From: Methylotenera_A sp040079935
Lineage (GTDB): Bacteria; Pseudomonadota; Gammaproteobacteria; Burkholderiales; Methylophilaceae
Direction: 5' to 3'
DNA length: 64,000 bases
Assembly: GCA_040079935.1 (NCBI GenBank)
Contig: JBEBJI010000003.1
Coordinates: 62,001-126,000 of the forward strand
This document shows, piece by piece, positions 9,410 to 16,774 of this stretch (positions are counted from its first letter, which is position 1; every line of letters begins with the position of its first letter). The notes under the pieces are model-generated. The model made no database searches and had not been told where the DNA came from. It was given only the letters and a program-made list of their open reading frames with translations. The translations under genes and the position numbers were made by a program.

Positions 9410-10156
9410 ATGTCTAACCTTCGATTTTATAGCGCCGAAATCTTAAAAATTGGTGCAATTGTTAAACTTTCCGAAAATGCTGCGACGCATGCCACGCGGG
9501 TGTTGCGGCTGAATATTGACGATAAAATTAAGCTATTTAATGGCGATGGTTTTGATTATAGTTGCGAGCTATTAAGCGTTAAAAAAAGTGCAGTGCTAGC
9601 CAAGGTATTGGCGCAGCATGAAGTGCAAAACGAATCACCGCTCAACATTACTCTGCTACAAGGCATCTCCAGCGGCGAACGCATGGATTATACGATTCAA
9701 AAAGCAGTTGAACTTGGCGTGACGCAAATTCAACCTTTAAGCACCGAGCGCAGCGTGGTAAAACTTTCGCCAGAGCGCGCGCAAAAGCGCTTAGAGCATT
9801 GGCAAAATGTGGTACATGCCGCCTGCGAGCAATCTGGTCGCGCGAAAATTGCAAATGTCGCAATTCCAATGAGCTTAAGAGCATGGCTGGGAGTCAATAT
9901 CCATGCGGGTTCTGGCGATGCCAATTTGCGTATATTGTTAAACCCTGTTGGCGCAAAACAATTATCTGCGCTACCAAAAACCACGCAGAATATTCAACTG
10001 CTTATTGGCGCAGAAGGCGGCTTAAGCCAAGCTGAGATTGACTTAGCGACCCATCACAGCTTTCAATCTATCGTGCTCGGCCCGCGCATTTTGCGTACCG
10101 AAACTGCCGCTTTAACCGCAATTGCGACGATGCAAACACTTTGGGGCGATTTTTAA
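9410..10156 (+). CDS. rsmE: 16S rRNA (uracil1498-N3)-methyltransferase
   Basis: Methylates N3 of U1498 in 16S rRNA using S-adenosylmethionine (SPOUT superfamily). The 248-residue protein shows TIQKAVELGV, the AACEQSGRAKI motif, LLIGAEGGLSQAEID and the knot-forming LGPRILRTETAALTAI near the C-terminus. Between AWL and LRILLNP it has about six more residues than the E. coli protein as recalled, exactly where a copy of the 35-bp repeat is translated as GVNIHAGSGDA. Divergent from the thioredoxin-fold gene; argA follows 76 bases downstream. Confidence 0.95.
   Translation: MSNLRFYSAEILKIGAIVKLSENAATHATRVLRLNIDDKIKLFNGDGFDYSCELLSVKKSAVLAKVLAQHEVQNESPLNITLLQGISSGERMDYTIQKAVELGVTQIQPLSTERSVVKLSPERAQKRLEHWQNVVHAACEQSGRAKIANVAIPMSLRAWLGVNIHAGSGDANLRILLNPVGAKQLSALPKTTQNIQLLIGAEGGLSQAEIDLATHHSFQSIVLGPRILRTETAALTAIATMQTLWGDF
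9884..9918 (+). repeat. 35-bp palindromic repeat, copy C (in rsmE)
   Basis: TGGCTGGGAGTC, exact core AATATCCATGC, GGGTTCTGGCGA. Arms closely match those of copy D in slt, including the flanking TGC, so C and D form a subgroup. Translated as GVNIHAGSG. Confidence 0.75.
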
Positions 10157-10166
10157 AGTCAATAAT

Positions 10167-10211
10167 TTGTAATTATTACAAAGTTATGTTTTAATATTGT
10201 AATTTATACAA
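10167..10211 (+). promoter_or_regulatory. Twin TTGTA-N5-TACAA dyads upstream of argA
   Basis: Two 15-bp dyads lie in the 76-base rsmE-argA spacer: TTGTAATTATTACAA at 10167-10181 and TTGTAATTTATACAA at 10197-10211, centres exactly 30 bp apart, the second ending 21 bases before the ATG. The size and symmetry suit an XRE-family dimer, and the downstream gene encodes an XRE domain. The exact -10 and -35 boxes cannot be fixed in this AT-rich stretch. Confidence 0.65.
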
Positions 10212-10232
10212 ATTATTAGTTATCTTTAAGCC

Positions 10233-11858
10233 ATGAAATACAAAAAATCTACAGAGAACACTTTGCAGCAACATATCGGTATGGCGATTCGCAATGTGCG
10301 GAAATCGCAAGCGCTGACTTTGCAAACCTTAGCCGCAAAAGTAGGCGCTGATGCAGGCAATTTGTCGCGTATTGAGCGCGGCGAATTGGGCTGCTCCGAG
10401 CCGCTGTTACGCAAAATTGCCGATGCACTTAGCAGCTCGCCAGCCAGTTTATATGCAGCTTGCACGCCACAGGTGTCAGAAAAAAACACCCAATACGAAA
10501 TCAATTCGCCGACCTTTCATGCCAAAGATTTCGTGCAGTGGTTTCGCTCCGCAACGCCATATATTCATGCGTTTGGCGGTCGTACGTTTGTCATCGCGTT
10601 TGGCGGCGAAATTGTAGATGAAAAACAATTCATTGCGCTTTCTCACGATTTAAACCTGCTGGCCAGCTTGGAAGTGAGGCTGGTATTGGTTCACGGCGCA
10701 CGTCCACAAATTGAGCAGCGGCTAAAACGCGCCAAGCTCACGCCCACATTGCACAATGGCTTGCGCGTGACCGATGACGAAGCGATGGAAATTGTTAAAG
10801 AGGCCAACGGCGCAGTACGCGTGGAAATTGAAGCGCTACTCTCGATGGGCATTGCCAATTCGCCCATGGCGGGTGCGGATATTCGCGTGGCGAGCGGTAA
10901 TTTTGTGACCGCAAAACCGCTCGGCGTGCTCGATGGAGTGGACTTGCAGCACACAGGTGAAGTGCGCAAAGTGGATGCTGCCAGCATACAAAAGCGCCTA
11001 AACGATGGCGAGCTGGTGCTGCTCTCGCCGCTTGGATACTCGCCCACAGGTGAGGCGTTTAATTTGAGTTTAGAAGATGTCGCGGTGAGTGCAGCGATTG
11101 CTTTAGATGCCGACAAGCTGATTTTTTTGATGGATTCGCAAGGCGTGCATAATTTGCGCGGCGAATTGCTGCGCGAAATGACGGCCGAAAAAGCTAAAAA
11201 TTTATTGCAGCATATCAATAACAACCAAGCCGCGACAAATGTATCTGATGACGTAAATTACTATCTGCCAGCGGCTGTGCGCGCCTGCGAGCATGGCGTG
11301 GAGCGCGTACACTTGATTTCTCGGCATATTGATGGTGCAATTATTCAAGAGCTTTTTACACTTGAAGGCATAGGCACGATGGTGACTGAGCAAAGTCTAG
11401 AAGTTATGCGCCAAGCTAATATTGACGACGTTGGTGGTATTTTAAAACTCATTGAACCGCTAGAAACTGAGGGCGTTTTAGTGCGGCGTGGGCGTGAGCG
11501 CATTGAAATGGAAATCAGTCATTTTTATGTGATGGAGCACGATAACCGCACCATTGGTTGCGCGGCGCTGTATCCTTTTGAGAATGCCAAGAAACCAAAT
11601 GAAAGCATGGCCGAATTTGCCTGCTTGGCGATTGATACGCAATATCGCGGTGGCGGGCGCGGCGATAAGCTGTTTAATTATTGTCAAAACCAATCCAAAG
11701 AGTTGGGCTTTAAGCAGCTTTTTTGCCTAACCACTCGCACTGAACATTGGTTTTTAGAACGTGGCTTTACACAAAAAAGTATTGAAGATTTACCATATGA
11801 AAAACAAAAAATGTATAACTTTCAGCGTAACTCTAAAGTGTTTATCAAAACCTTATGA
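10233..11858 (+). CDS. argA: N-acetylglutamate synthase fused to an N-terminal XRE DNA-binding domain
   Basis: The enzyme acetylates glutamate with acetyl-CoA, the first step of arginine biosynthesis. The 541-residue protein is about 100 longer than E. coli ArgA (443). Residues about 12-75 form an XRE/Cro-type helix-turn-helix (ALTLQTLAAKVGADAGNLSR, then IERGELGCSEPLLRKIADAL). From residue about 96 it follows ArgA closely: amino-acid-kinase-like domain (RTFVIAFGGEIVDEKQF, VLVHGARPQIE, ASGNFVTAKPLGVLDGVD), then a GNAT acetyltransferase domain from about 390 (RQANIDDVGGILKLIEPLE, LFCLTTRTEHWFLERGF). The start ATG at 10233 opens directly into the HTH; no separate HTH gene is possible because the frame is continuous. 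Two matching dyads lie upstream and argB follows 41 bases downstream, suggesting self-regulation. Confidence 0.93.
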   Translation: MKYKKSTENTLQQHIGMAIRNVRKSQALTLQTLAAKVGADAGNLSRIERGELGCSEPLLRKIADALSSSPASLYAACTPQVSEKNTQYEINSPTFHAKDFVQWFRSATPYIHAFGGRTFVIAFGGEIVDEKQFIALSHDLNLLASLEVRLVLVHGARPQIEQRLKRAKLTPTLHNGLRVTDDEAMEIVKEANGAVRVEIEALLSMGIANSPMAGADIRVASGNFVTAKPLGVLDGVDLQHTGEVRKVDAASIQKRLNDGELVLLSPLGYSPTGEAFNLSLEDVAVSAAIALDADKLIFLMDSQGVHNLRGELLREMTAEKAKNLLQHINNNQAATNVSDDVNYYLPAAVRACEHGVERVHLISRHIDGAIIQELFTLEGIGTMVTEQSLEVMRQANIDDVGGILKLIEPLETEGVLVRRGRERIEMEISHFYVMEHDNRTIGCAALYPFENAKKPNESMAEFACLAIDTQYRGGGRGDKLFNYCQNQSKELGFKQLFCLTTRTEHWFLERGFTQKSIEDLPYEKQKMYNFQRNSKVFIKTL

Positions 11859-11899
11859 CCGTTTTTTAGTACAATATAAACAATTTCACGAGAACCATT

Positions 11900-12784
11900 A
11901 TGCTAACTGACATTAAACCCGCACAAAAAGCGCAAATTCTGGCCGAGGCGTTGCCTTATATTAAGCGCTTTTTCGATAAGACCATTGTCATTAAATATGG
12001 CGGCAATGCCATGACTGACGCGCATTTGAAAGAATGTTTCGCGCAGGATGTCGTATTGCTTAAACTTGTCGGCATGAACCCTGTAGTGGTGCATGGCGGC
12101 GGCCCGCAAATTAACGAAATGCTGGATAAACTAGGCAAAAAAGGTGAGTTTATTCAGGGCATGCGTGTGACCGATGCTGAAACCATGGATGTGGTGGAAA
12201 TGGTACTAGGCGGGCAAGTAAATAAAGAAATCGTGAATCTGATTAATCGCCATGGTGGCAAGGCGGTGGGCTTAACTGGGCAGGATGGCAATTTTATTCA
12301 CGCGCACAAGCTACTGATGGAAGATATGAACGACCCCACAAAAATGATTGATGTTGGTCAAGTAGGCGAGATTACCGCAATCGACCCGAGCATTATCAAC
12401 TTTTTAGATACCGGCGATTTTATCCCCGTGGTCGCGCCAATTGGCGTAGGCGCAGATAGCGAAACTTACAATATCAATGCCGATGTGGTGGCGGGTAAAC
12501 TTGCCGAAATTTTAGGCGCGGAAAAACTCATTTTACTCACTAATACGCCAGGCGTTTTAGATAAAAATGGCAATTTGCTGACTGGCTTAACACCAAAAAA
12601 TATTGATGATTTAGTGGCGGATGGCACGCTTTCTGGGGGCATGTTGCCTAAGATTAGCTCTGCACTTGACGCGGCCAGAAGCGGCGTTAAAACCGTACAC
12701 ATTATTGATGGTCGGGTTGAGCATGCGTTACTACTTGAAGTGCTCACAGACGAAGGTGTAGGAACGCTCATAAAAGCTAAGTAA
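11900..12784 (+). CDS. argB: Acetylglutamate kinase
   Basis: Phosphorylates N-acetylglutamate with ATP, the second arginine step and usual site of arginine feedback in cyclic pathways. The 294-residue amino-acid kinase has TIVIKYGGNAMTD (residues about 28-40), VVVHGGGPQINEML, the MRVTDAETMDVVEMVLGG segment, NINADVVAGKLAEIL and a C-terminal GGMLPKISSALDAARSGV motif that binds nucleotide. The long N-terminal helix is the kind linked to hexamer formation and arginine inhibition in the family. It is co-directional with the XRE-argA fusion. Confidence 0.96.
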   Translation: MLTDIKPAQKAQILAEALPYIKRFFDKTIVIKYGGNAMTDAHLKECFAQDVVLLKLVGMNPVVVHGGGPQINEMLDKLGKKGEFIQGMRVTDAETMDVVEMVLGGQVNKEIVNLINRHGGKAVGLTGQDGNFIHAHKLLMEDMNDPTKMIDVGQVGEITAIDPSIINFLDTGDFIPVVAPIGVGADSETYNINADVVAGKLAEILGAEKLILLTNTPGVLDKNGNLLTGLTPKNIDDLVADGTLSGGMLPKISSALDAARSGVKTVHIIDGRVEHALLLEVLTDEGVGTLIKAK

Positions 12785-12785
12785 C

Positions 12786-13415
12786 GTGTCTAAAGTATGG
12801 ATTTTTGATTTAGACGACACGCTACACAACGCATCCGCGCACATCTTCCCCGTGATGAATCGCACCATGACGCAATACATCATGGATAATTTGGAAATGG
12901 ACGAAGCCGCCGCACATAGCCTTCGTCAGCACTATTGGCGCGTGTATGGTGCAACGCTTAAAGGGCTCATGCGCCATCATAGCATTGACCCATATCACTT
13001 TCTGAATGAAACCCACAAGCTCATCACACTGGCAGACATGGTGCTACAAACCAAACGTTTGCGGCATATGCTGCAAACGTTGCAAGGACGTAAAGTAATA
13101 TTCACTAACGCGCCACGTGGTTATGCGCTACGCGTGCTAGATTTACTCGGCATTGGTGACTGTTTCGAGTTGGTATTTAGCGTAGAGAATACTAAATTTC
13201 ATGCCAAACCTAGTGTGCGCGGCTTTCAAATATTGCTTAAAACTTTAAAAACCAGCCCCAGCAATTGCGTGATGTTAGAAGACAATTTACCTGCACTAAT
13301 GACTGCAAAGCGGCTGGGCATGCATACAATTTGGGTCGCTAAAAAACTGCAAAAACCAAATTTTGTCGACTATAGGATCAATTCGGTGTTAGCGCTCACT
13401 CACCTTAAGCTATAA
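12786..13415 (+). CDS. HAD-family pyrimidine 5'-nucleotidase
   Basis: Predicted cytosolic phosphatase of the HAD subfamily IA pyrimidine 5'-nucleotidase group. The 209-residue protein has motif I VWIFDLDDTLHN (residues 3-14), motif II IFTNAPRGYALRVL (the T/S position), the Lys of motif III in HAKPSVRGFQ, and motif IV VMLEDNLPALMTAKRLGM. It starts with GTG directly after the argB stop, so it is translationally linked to argB. Its exact nucleotide substrate cannot be read from sequence. Confidence 0.9.
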   Translation: MSKVWIFDLDDTLHNASAHIFPVMNRTMTQYIMDNLEMDEAAAHSLRQHYWRVYGATLKGLMRHHSIDPYHFLNETHKLITLADMVLQTKRLRHMLQTLQGRKVIFTNAPRGYALRVLDLLGIGDCFELVFSVENTKFHAKPSVRGFQILLKTLKTSPSNCVMLEDNLPALMTAKRLGMHTIWVAKKLQKPNFVDYRINSVLALTHLKL

Positions 13416-13427
13416 TAGTTAGCTTAA
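13388..13427 (+). promoter_or_regulatory. slmA promoter with -10 box inside an inverted repeat
   Basis: A consensus -10 TATAAT at 13411-13416 lies within the dyad TTAAGCTA (13405-13412) and TAGCTTAA (13420-13427). Just upstream, GTTAGCGCTCAC (13388-13399) matches 9 of 12 positions of the SlmA site GTGAGTACTCAC as recalled. The ATT-GTG start of slmA follows a GGGGA ribosome site. The -10 is convincing; regulator assignment is inference. Confidence 0.5.
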
Positions 13428-13453
13428 ACAAGAAAATACTTAAGGGGAACAAT

Positions 13454-14008
13454 GTGGCATCAGACCGCAAGCAACAGATATTAGAAACGCTCGCCAAAAT
13501 GCTGGAGAATCCAAAGCGTGAGAAAATTACCACTGCAGCACTCGCCGCCAAGCTAGATTTAAGTGAAGCTGCGCTATATCGGCACTTTGCCAGCAAAGCG
13601 CAAATGTTTGAAGGCCTAATTGAGTTTATCGAAGTTTCCATTTTCGGCGTAATTAACAAAATCACCACTGATGAAAAAGACGGCTCCAAACAAGTACAAC
13701 TCATTGTGAGTATGCTACTTAAATTTGCTGAGAAAAACCCTGGTATGACGCGCGTGCTGATTGGCGATGCCTTGGTGAACGAAGAGGAACACCTGCAAAC
13801 GCGCATTAATCAACTTTACGATAGGATAGAAGCTTCCCTTAAGCAAAGTCTAAAAATCGCAGTTGCAGGCACTGGAAAAAAAATTATGCCTGAAGCGCAA
13901 GCAAACTTGCTGATTTGCTATGTTATTGGCCGTTGGCACCAATACGCTAAGAGTGGATTTAAACGCAAACCAACAAACCTTGCGGAACAGCAACTTTCGA
14001 TGCTTTAA
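13454..14008 (+). CDS. slmA: Nucleoid occlusion factor SlmA (TetR family)
   Basis: DNA-bound inhibitor that keeps FtsZ from assembling over the chromosome. The 184-residue protein has a TetR-type HTH at residues 5-55 (KITTAALAAKLDLSEAALYR, HFASKAQMFEGLIEFIE) almost identical in pattern to E. coli SlmA, and the SlmA-specific stretches FAEKNPGMTRVLIGDAL and TRINQLYDRIEASLKQ. The start is GTG after GGGGA. It lies 4.6 kb from the dcw cluster holding its target ftsZ, and has its own promoter overlapping the end of the upstream nucleotidase gene. E. coli places slmA next to dut/dfp and pyrE, so this location differs. Confidence 0.92.
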   Translation: MASDRKQQILETLAKMLENPKREKITTAALAAKLDLSEAALYRHFASKAQMFEGLIEFIEVSIFGVINKITTDEKDGSKQVQLIVSMLLKFAEKNPGMTRVLIGDALVNEEEHLQTRINQLYDRIEASLKQSLKIAVAGTGKKIMPEAQANLLICYVIGRWHQYAKSGFKRKPTNLAEQQLSML

Positions 14009-14027
14009 ACTCAGGCCTAACATTCTG

Positions 14028-14624
14028 ATGCGCTACCAAGGAAAAATTATCAAATGGTATGATGATAAAGGGTTTGGGTTTATTCGTGCCGCAGTGGATA
14101 GCAAAGATGTTTTTTTACATATCTCGCAGATTCATCGGCTTAAGAAAAGGCCAGAAATCAACGAATTAGTTACTTATGAAATTGCCAAAGATGAAAAAGG
14201 TCGTTTTCGCGCTGTCAATGTTGCATATCTTTTAGCACAAGATAATACCAGAAAGTCGGACAGTTCCGTTTCATTCAGCTTTATTTTTATTGCCTTTATT
14301 TTCTTATTTACTGCTTTTGTACTTGAACGCACGCTAAAAGGAGTTTTGCCACTTTGGTATATTTTCGTGTATCTAGGTGCAAATTTAGTTGTCTTTTTGT
14401 ATTACTATCAAGACAAAACTTCAGCAATCAAAAATGATTGGCGCACCTCGGAGTCAACACTTCACTGGCTGAGTTTGCTTGGAGGCTGGGGAGGTGCATA
14501 TATTGCGCAAAAGCTATTTAGGCACAAACATAAAAAAGCATCTTTTATGTTCACCTATAAATTTACTGTTATATTTAACTGCCTAGCGATTATTTTATAT
14601 GCTGCGCCACGGCTTTTAATCTAG
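14028..14624 (+). CDS. Cold-shock domain plus DUF1294 membrane protein
   Basis: About 198 residues from MRYQGKIIKWYDDKGFGFIR. Residues 1-68 form a cold-shock nucleic-acid-binding domain with RNP-like KGFGFIR and DVFLHISQI. The rest is membrane: helices at roughly residues 82-100 and 107-125, then the DUF1294 signature (DWRTSESTLHWLSLLGGWGG, AYIAQKLFRHKHKKASF) and a final helix. This CSD-DUF1294 architecture is widespread but of unknown role. The ATG at 14028 is chosen over a 36-codon upstream extension that lies inside slmA in another frame. The last 35 bases overlap cca tail to tail. Confidence 0.85.
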   Translation: MRYQGKIIKWYDDKGFGFIRAAVDSKDVFLHISQIHRLKKRPEINELVTYEIAKDEKGRFRAVNVAYLLAQDNTRKSDSSVSFSFIFIAFIFLFTAFVLERTLKGVLPLWYIFVYLGANLVVFLYYYQDKTSAIKNDWRTSESTLHWLSLLGGWGGAYIAQKLFRHKHKKASFMFTYKFTVIFNCLAIILYAAPRLLI

Positions 14625-15801
14625 CCTCAAACACTGCTTGTTTAATCTTTTCCGGCTCTGTGTGCTGTTTTGCAACTGCGCCAGCATCTATGCTAGATGC
14701 GGCTTGCAGGGCAATTAATATTAAGTCAGTTTCAGGTAGTTCGCAATTCTCTAAACCTGTTCTGCCGCGGCTGTCGCACTCGCAAGCTTTGAGAAAATCG
14801 TTAACTCTTTCTGGTTGGCGAAAAGCATCGAGCTCGGTTAAAAACCCGACCAAAGTACTTGGTTTCATTTTTAGCACTTGGTGCAACTTACCATGAAATT
14901 TAGCCACAATGTGCGCAAGTTCTTTACTATCGTTCGGTACGCGAAGTCGATTGCAAATATCTTTTAACAGGCTCACGCTACGCACTTCGTGGCCGATATG
15001 GCGCGGCAGCAAATCAGCTGGCGTTGCGCCTTTACCGAGGTCGTGCATTAGCGCGGCAAAGCGCACAGGCAGTGTAAAATTTTGTTTAGCGGCGTAATCT
15101 ATCACCATCATAACGTGCACGCCAGTATCAATTTCAGGATGATGTTGCGGTGGTTGCGGCACGCCCCACAGTTTATCTAGCTCAGGTAGAATTTTTTGTA
15201 AGGCACCACAACCACGTAACACCTCAAACATGCGCGACGGTTTTTGCTCCATTAAACCTTTTGCAAGCTCCTGCCAAACGCGCTCAGGCACCAGCGCATT
15301 CACCTCACCGTTATCTACCATTTTTCGCATTAAAGCCATGGTTTCTGGCGCAACGGCAAACTCTGTAAACCTTGCAGAAAAACGCGCTGCGCGAAGTATA
15401 CGCACCGGGTCTTCTGCAAATGCATCACTTACATGGCGTAAAACTTTAGCTTGAATGTCGGCCTGACCATTAAACGGGTCGATGAGATTACCGTGAGCAT
15501 CTTTGGCAATAGCATTGATGGTGAAATCACGACGCGCTAAATCTTCTTCCAAAGTAACCTCGGGCGAGGCGTGAATAGCAAAACCTTTGTAGCCCGCGCC
15601 TGTTTTACGCTCGGTGCGCGCGAGCGCATATTCATCGTGTGTTTTGGGGTGAAGAAACACAGGGAAGTCTTTTCCGACTGGCCTGTATCCCGCATCCAGC
15701 ATAGCTTGTGGCGTGGCGCCTACAATGACGAAATCTTTATCTTTTACAGGAAAATCAAGTAACTCATCGCGCACCGCACCACCAACACAATAAACTTTCA
15801 T
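14590..15801 (-). CDS. cca: CCA-adding tRNA nucleotidyltransferase with HD domain
   Basis: Adds or repairs the 3' CCA of tRNAs; the bacterial multifunctional form also carries phosphohydrolase activity in its HD domain. About 403 residues from MKVYCVGGAVRDELLD, with the nucleotidyltransferase motif KDKDFVIVG, RRDFTINAIA and RILRAARFSARF, then an HD domain (ALMHDLGKGATP, HIGHEVRS). An ATG 49 codons upstream is rejected because that part lies in the epimerase gene. Its start is one base beyond the epimerase stop, so the two are coupled. The C-terminal LIALQAASSIDAGA segment contains one half of the 35-bp repeat. Confidence 0.95.
   Translation of the reverse strand: MKVYCVGGAVRDELLDFPVKDKDFVIVGATPQAMLDAGYRPVGKDFPVFLHPKTHDEYALARTERKTGAGYKGFAIHASPEVTLEEDLARRDFTINAIAKDAHGNLIDPFNGQADIQAKVLRHVSDAFAEDPVRILRAARFSARFTEFAVAPETMALMRKMVDNGEVNALVPERVWQELAKGLMEQKPSRMFEVLRGCGALQKILPELDKLWGVPQPPQHHPEIDTGVHVMMVIDYAAKQNFTLPVRFAALMHDLGKGATPADLLPRHIGHEVRSVSLLKDICNRLRVPNDSKELAHIVAKFHGKLHQVLKMKPSTLVGFLTELDAFRQPERVNDFLKACECDSRGRTGLENCELPETDLILIALQAASSIDAGAVAKQHTEPEKIKQAVFEARLKAVAQHIK
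14678..14712 (-). repeat. Possible half copy of the 35-bp repeat in cca
   Basis: Only one arm is intact: GGCTTGCAGGGC at 14701-14712 on the plus strand. The core position reads ATGCTAGATGC and the other arm is unrelated. It may be a decayed copy or chance. Confidence 0.35.
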
Positions 15802-15802
15802 G

Positions 15803-16768
15803 TTACCTTCTTGCACTAATGGCACGACCTGCTGCACTGCGAAAAGCATCGTAAGCTGCGCGTGGTGATGCGTTAAGCAAGTATTCTGGGGCAATAGTAT
15901 CAAGTGAAGTTGGCACAACACCAAGTTCTGCCGCAATAGGCGTAACACATACGCTATCGACCTGCATTGAGCGGATATTGTCGCGCGACATGAGTTTAAT
16001 CGGCATCAGCTCCAACGCAAAAGCTTGCGCCATTGAGAGCGTATTATTCAAGCCAATTATCGGCCGCTGCTTGCCCAAAACATCCATCACCTTTTGCACC
16101 AACTGGCGCAAAGTGTAAATTTGAGGACCACCCAGCTCATAGGTTTTGCCATAAGTGACGGTATTTTCGAGTGCATTCACAAAACATTGCGCGACGTCTC
16201 CCACCCAAATCGGTTGGAATTTTGCATCGGGTTTCGCCAAAAAAATCACAGGTAAAAACTTTACTAGATTGGCAAATAAATTAATAAAACTATCGCTATG
16301 TCCAAATATTACCGATGGTTTAAAAATGGTAATGTCGAGCTTTTTGCTAAATTCATTAATCGCCGCTTCACCTGTGGCTTTGCTTTTAAGATACTGGCTA
16401 GGCGCATGGTTATTGGCTTGCAGTGCACTCATGTGAATTAGCCTGTTGATGCTGAGCTCTTCGCAAACTTGCGCTAGACGGCGCGGTAATTGATGATGCA
16501 TCGCCTCAAACGTACTATTGCCAGCTTCATGCAGTATGCCGACCAAATTAATAACTGCATCGCTGCCATTTAGCTCATCTTTTAGTGCGTAAGTATTGGG
16601 TAAATGGCATTCCACCACTTGAACATTAGGTAATAAAATAAGATGCTTAGCGCTTTCTCTCCGCCTTGTGAGCACTTTAACCTGGTAACCAGCCTCGTCT
16701 AGTTTTGCCACCAAACAACTACCCACGAAACCTGCGCCTCCCAATACTGCAATTTTTTTTATGGTCAT
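15803..16768 (-). CDS. NAD-dependent epimerase/dehydratase (complex I NDUFA9-like)
   Basis: Atypical short-chain dehydrogenase fold, 321 residues. The N-terminus has the nucleotide-binding motif IAVLGGAGFVGSCLVAKL and the TRRRESAKHL segment, followed by DAVINLVGIL and a Ser-Tyr-Lys catalytic-like arrangement (HMSALQ, QYLKSKATGE). The pattern matches the NDUFA9/complex-I-associated subgroup found in proteobacteria; the physiological substrate is unknown. It lies between slt and cca, coupled to both (6-base and 1-base spacers). A degenerate 35-bp repeat is translated as ALQANNHAPSQ, replacing a stretch of equal length in homologues as recalled. Confidence 0.85.
   Translation of the reverse strand: MTIKKIAVLGGAGFVGSCLVAKLDEAGYQVKVLTRRRESAKHLILLPNVQVVECHLPNTYALKDELNGSDAVINLVGILHEAGNSTFEAMHHQLPRRLAQVCEELSINRLIHMSALQANNHAPSQYLKSKATGEAAINEFSKKLDITIFKPSVIFGHSDSFINLFANLVKFLPVIFLAKPDAKFQPIWVGDVAQCFVNALENTVTYGKTYELGGPQIYTLRQLVQKVMDVLGKQRPIIGLNNTLSMAQAFALELMPIKLMSRDNIRSMQVDSVCVTPIAAELGVVPTSLDTIAPEYLLNASPRAAYDAFRSAAGRAISARR
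16392..16426 (-). repeat. 35-bp palindromic repeat, copy K (in epimerase gene)
   Basis: Plus strand: TACTGGCTAGGC, core GCATGGTTATT (10 of 11), GGCTTGCAGTGC. One arm is well kept. Translated as ALQANNHAPS. Confidence 0.6.
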
Positions 16769-16774
16769 TTTTAC

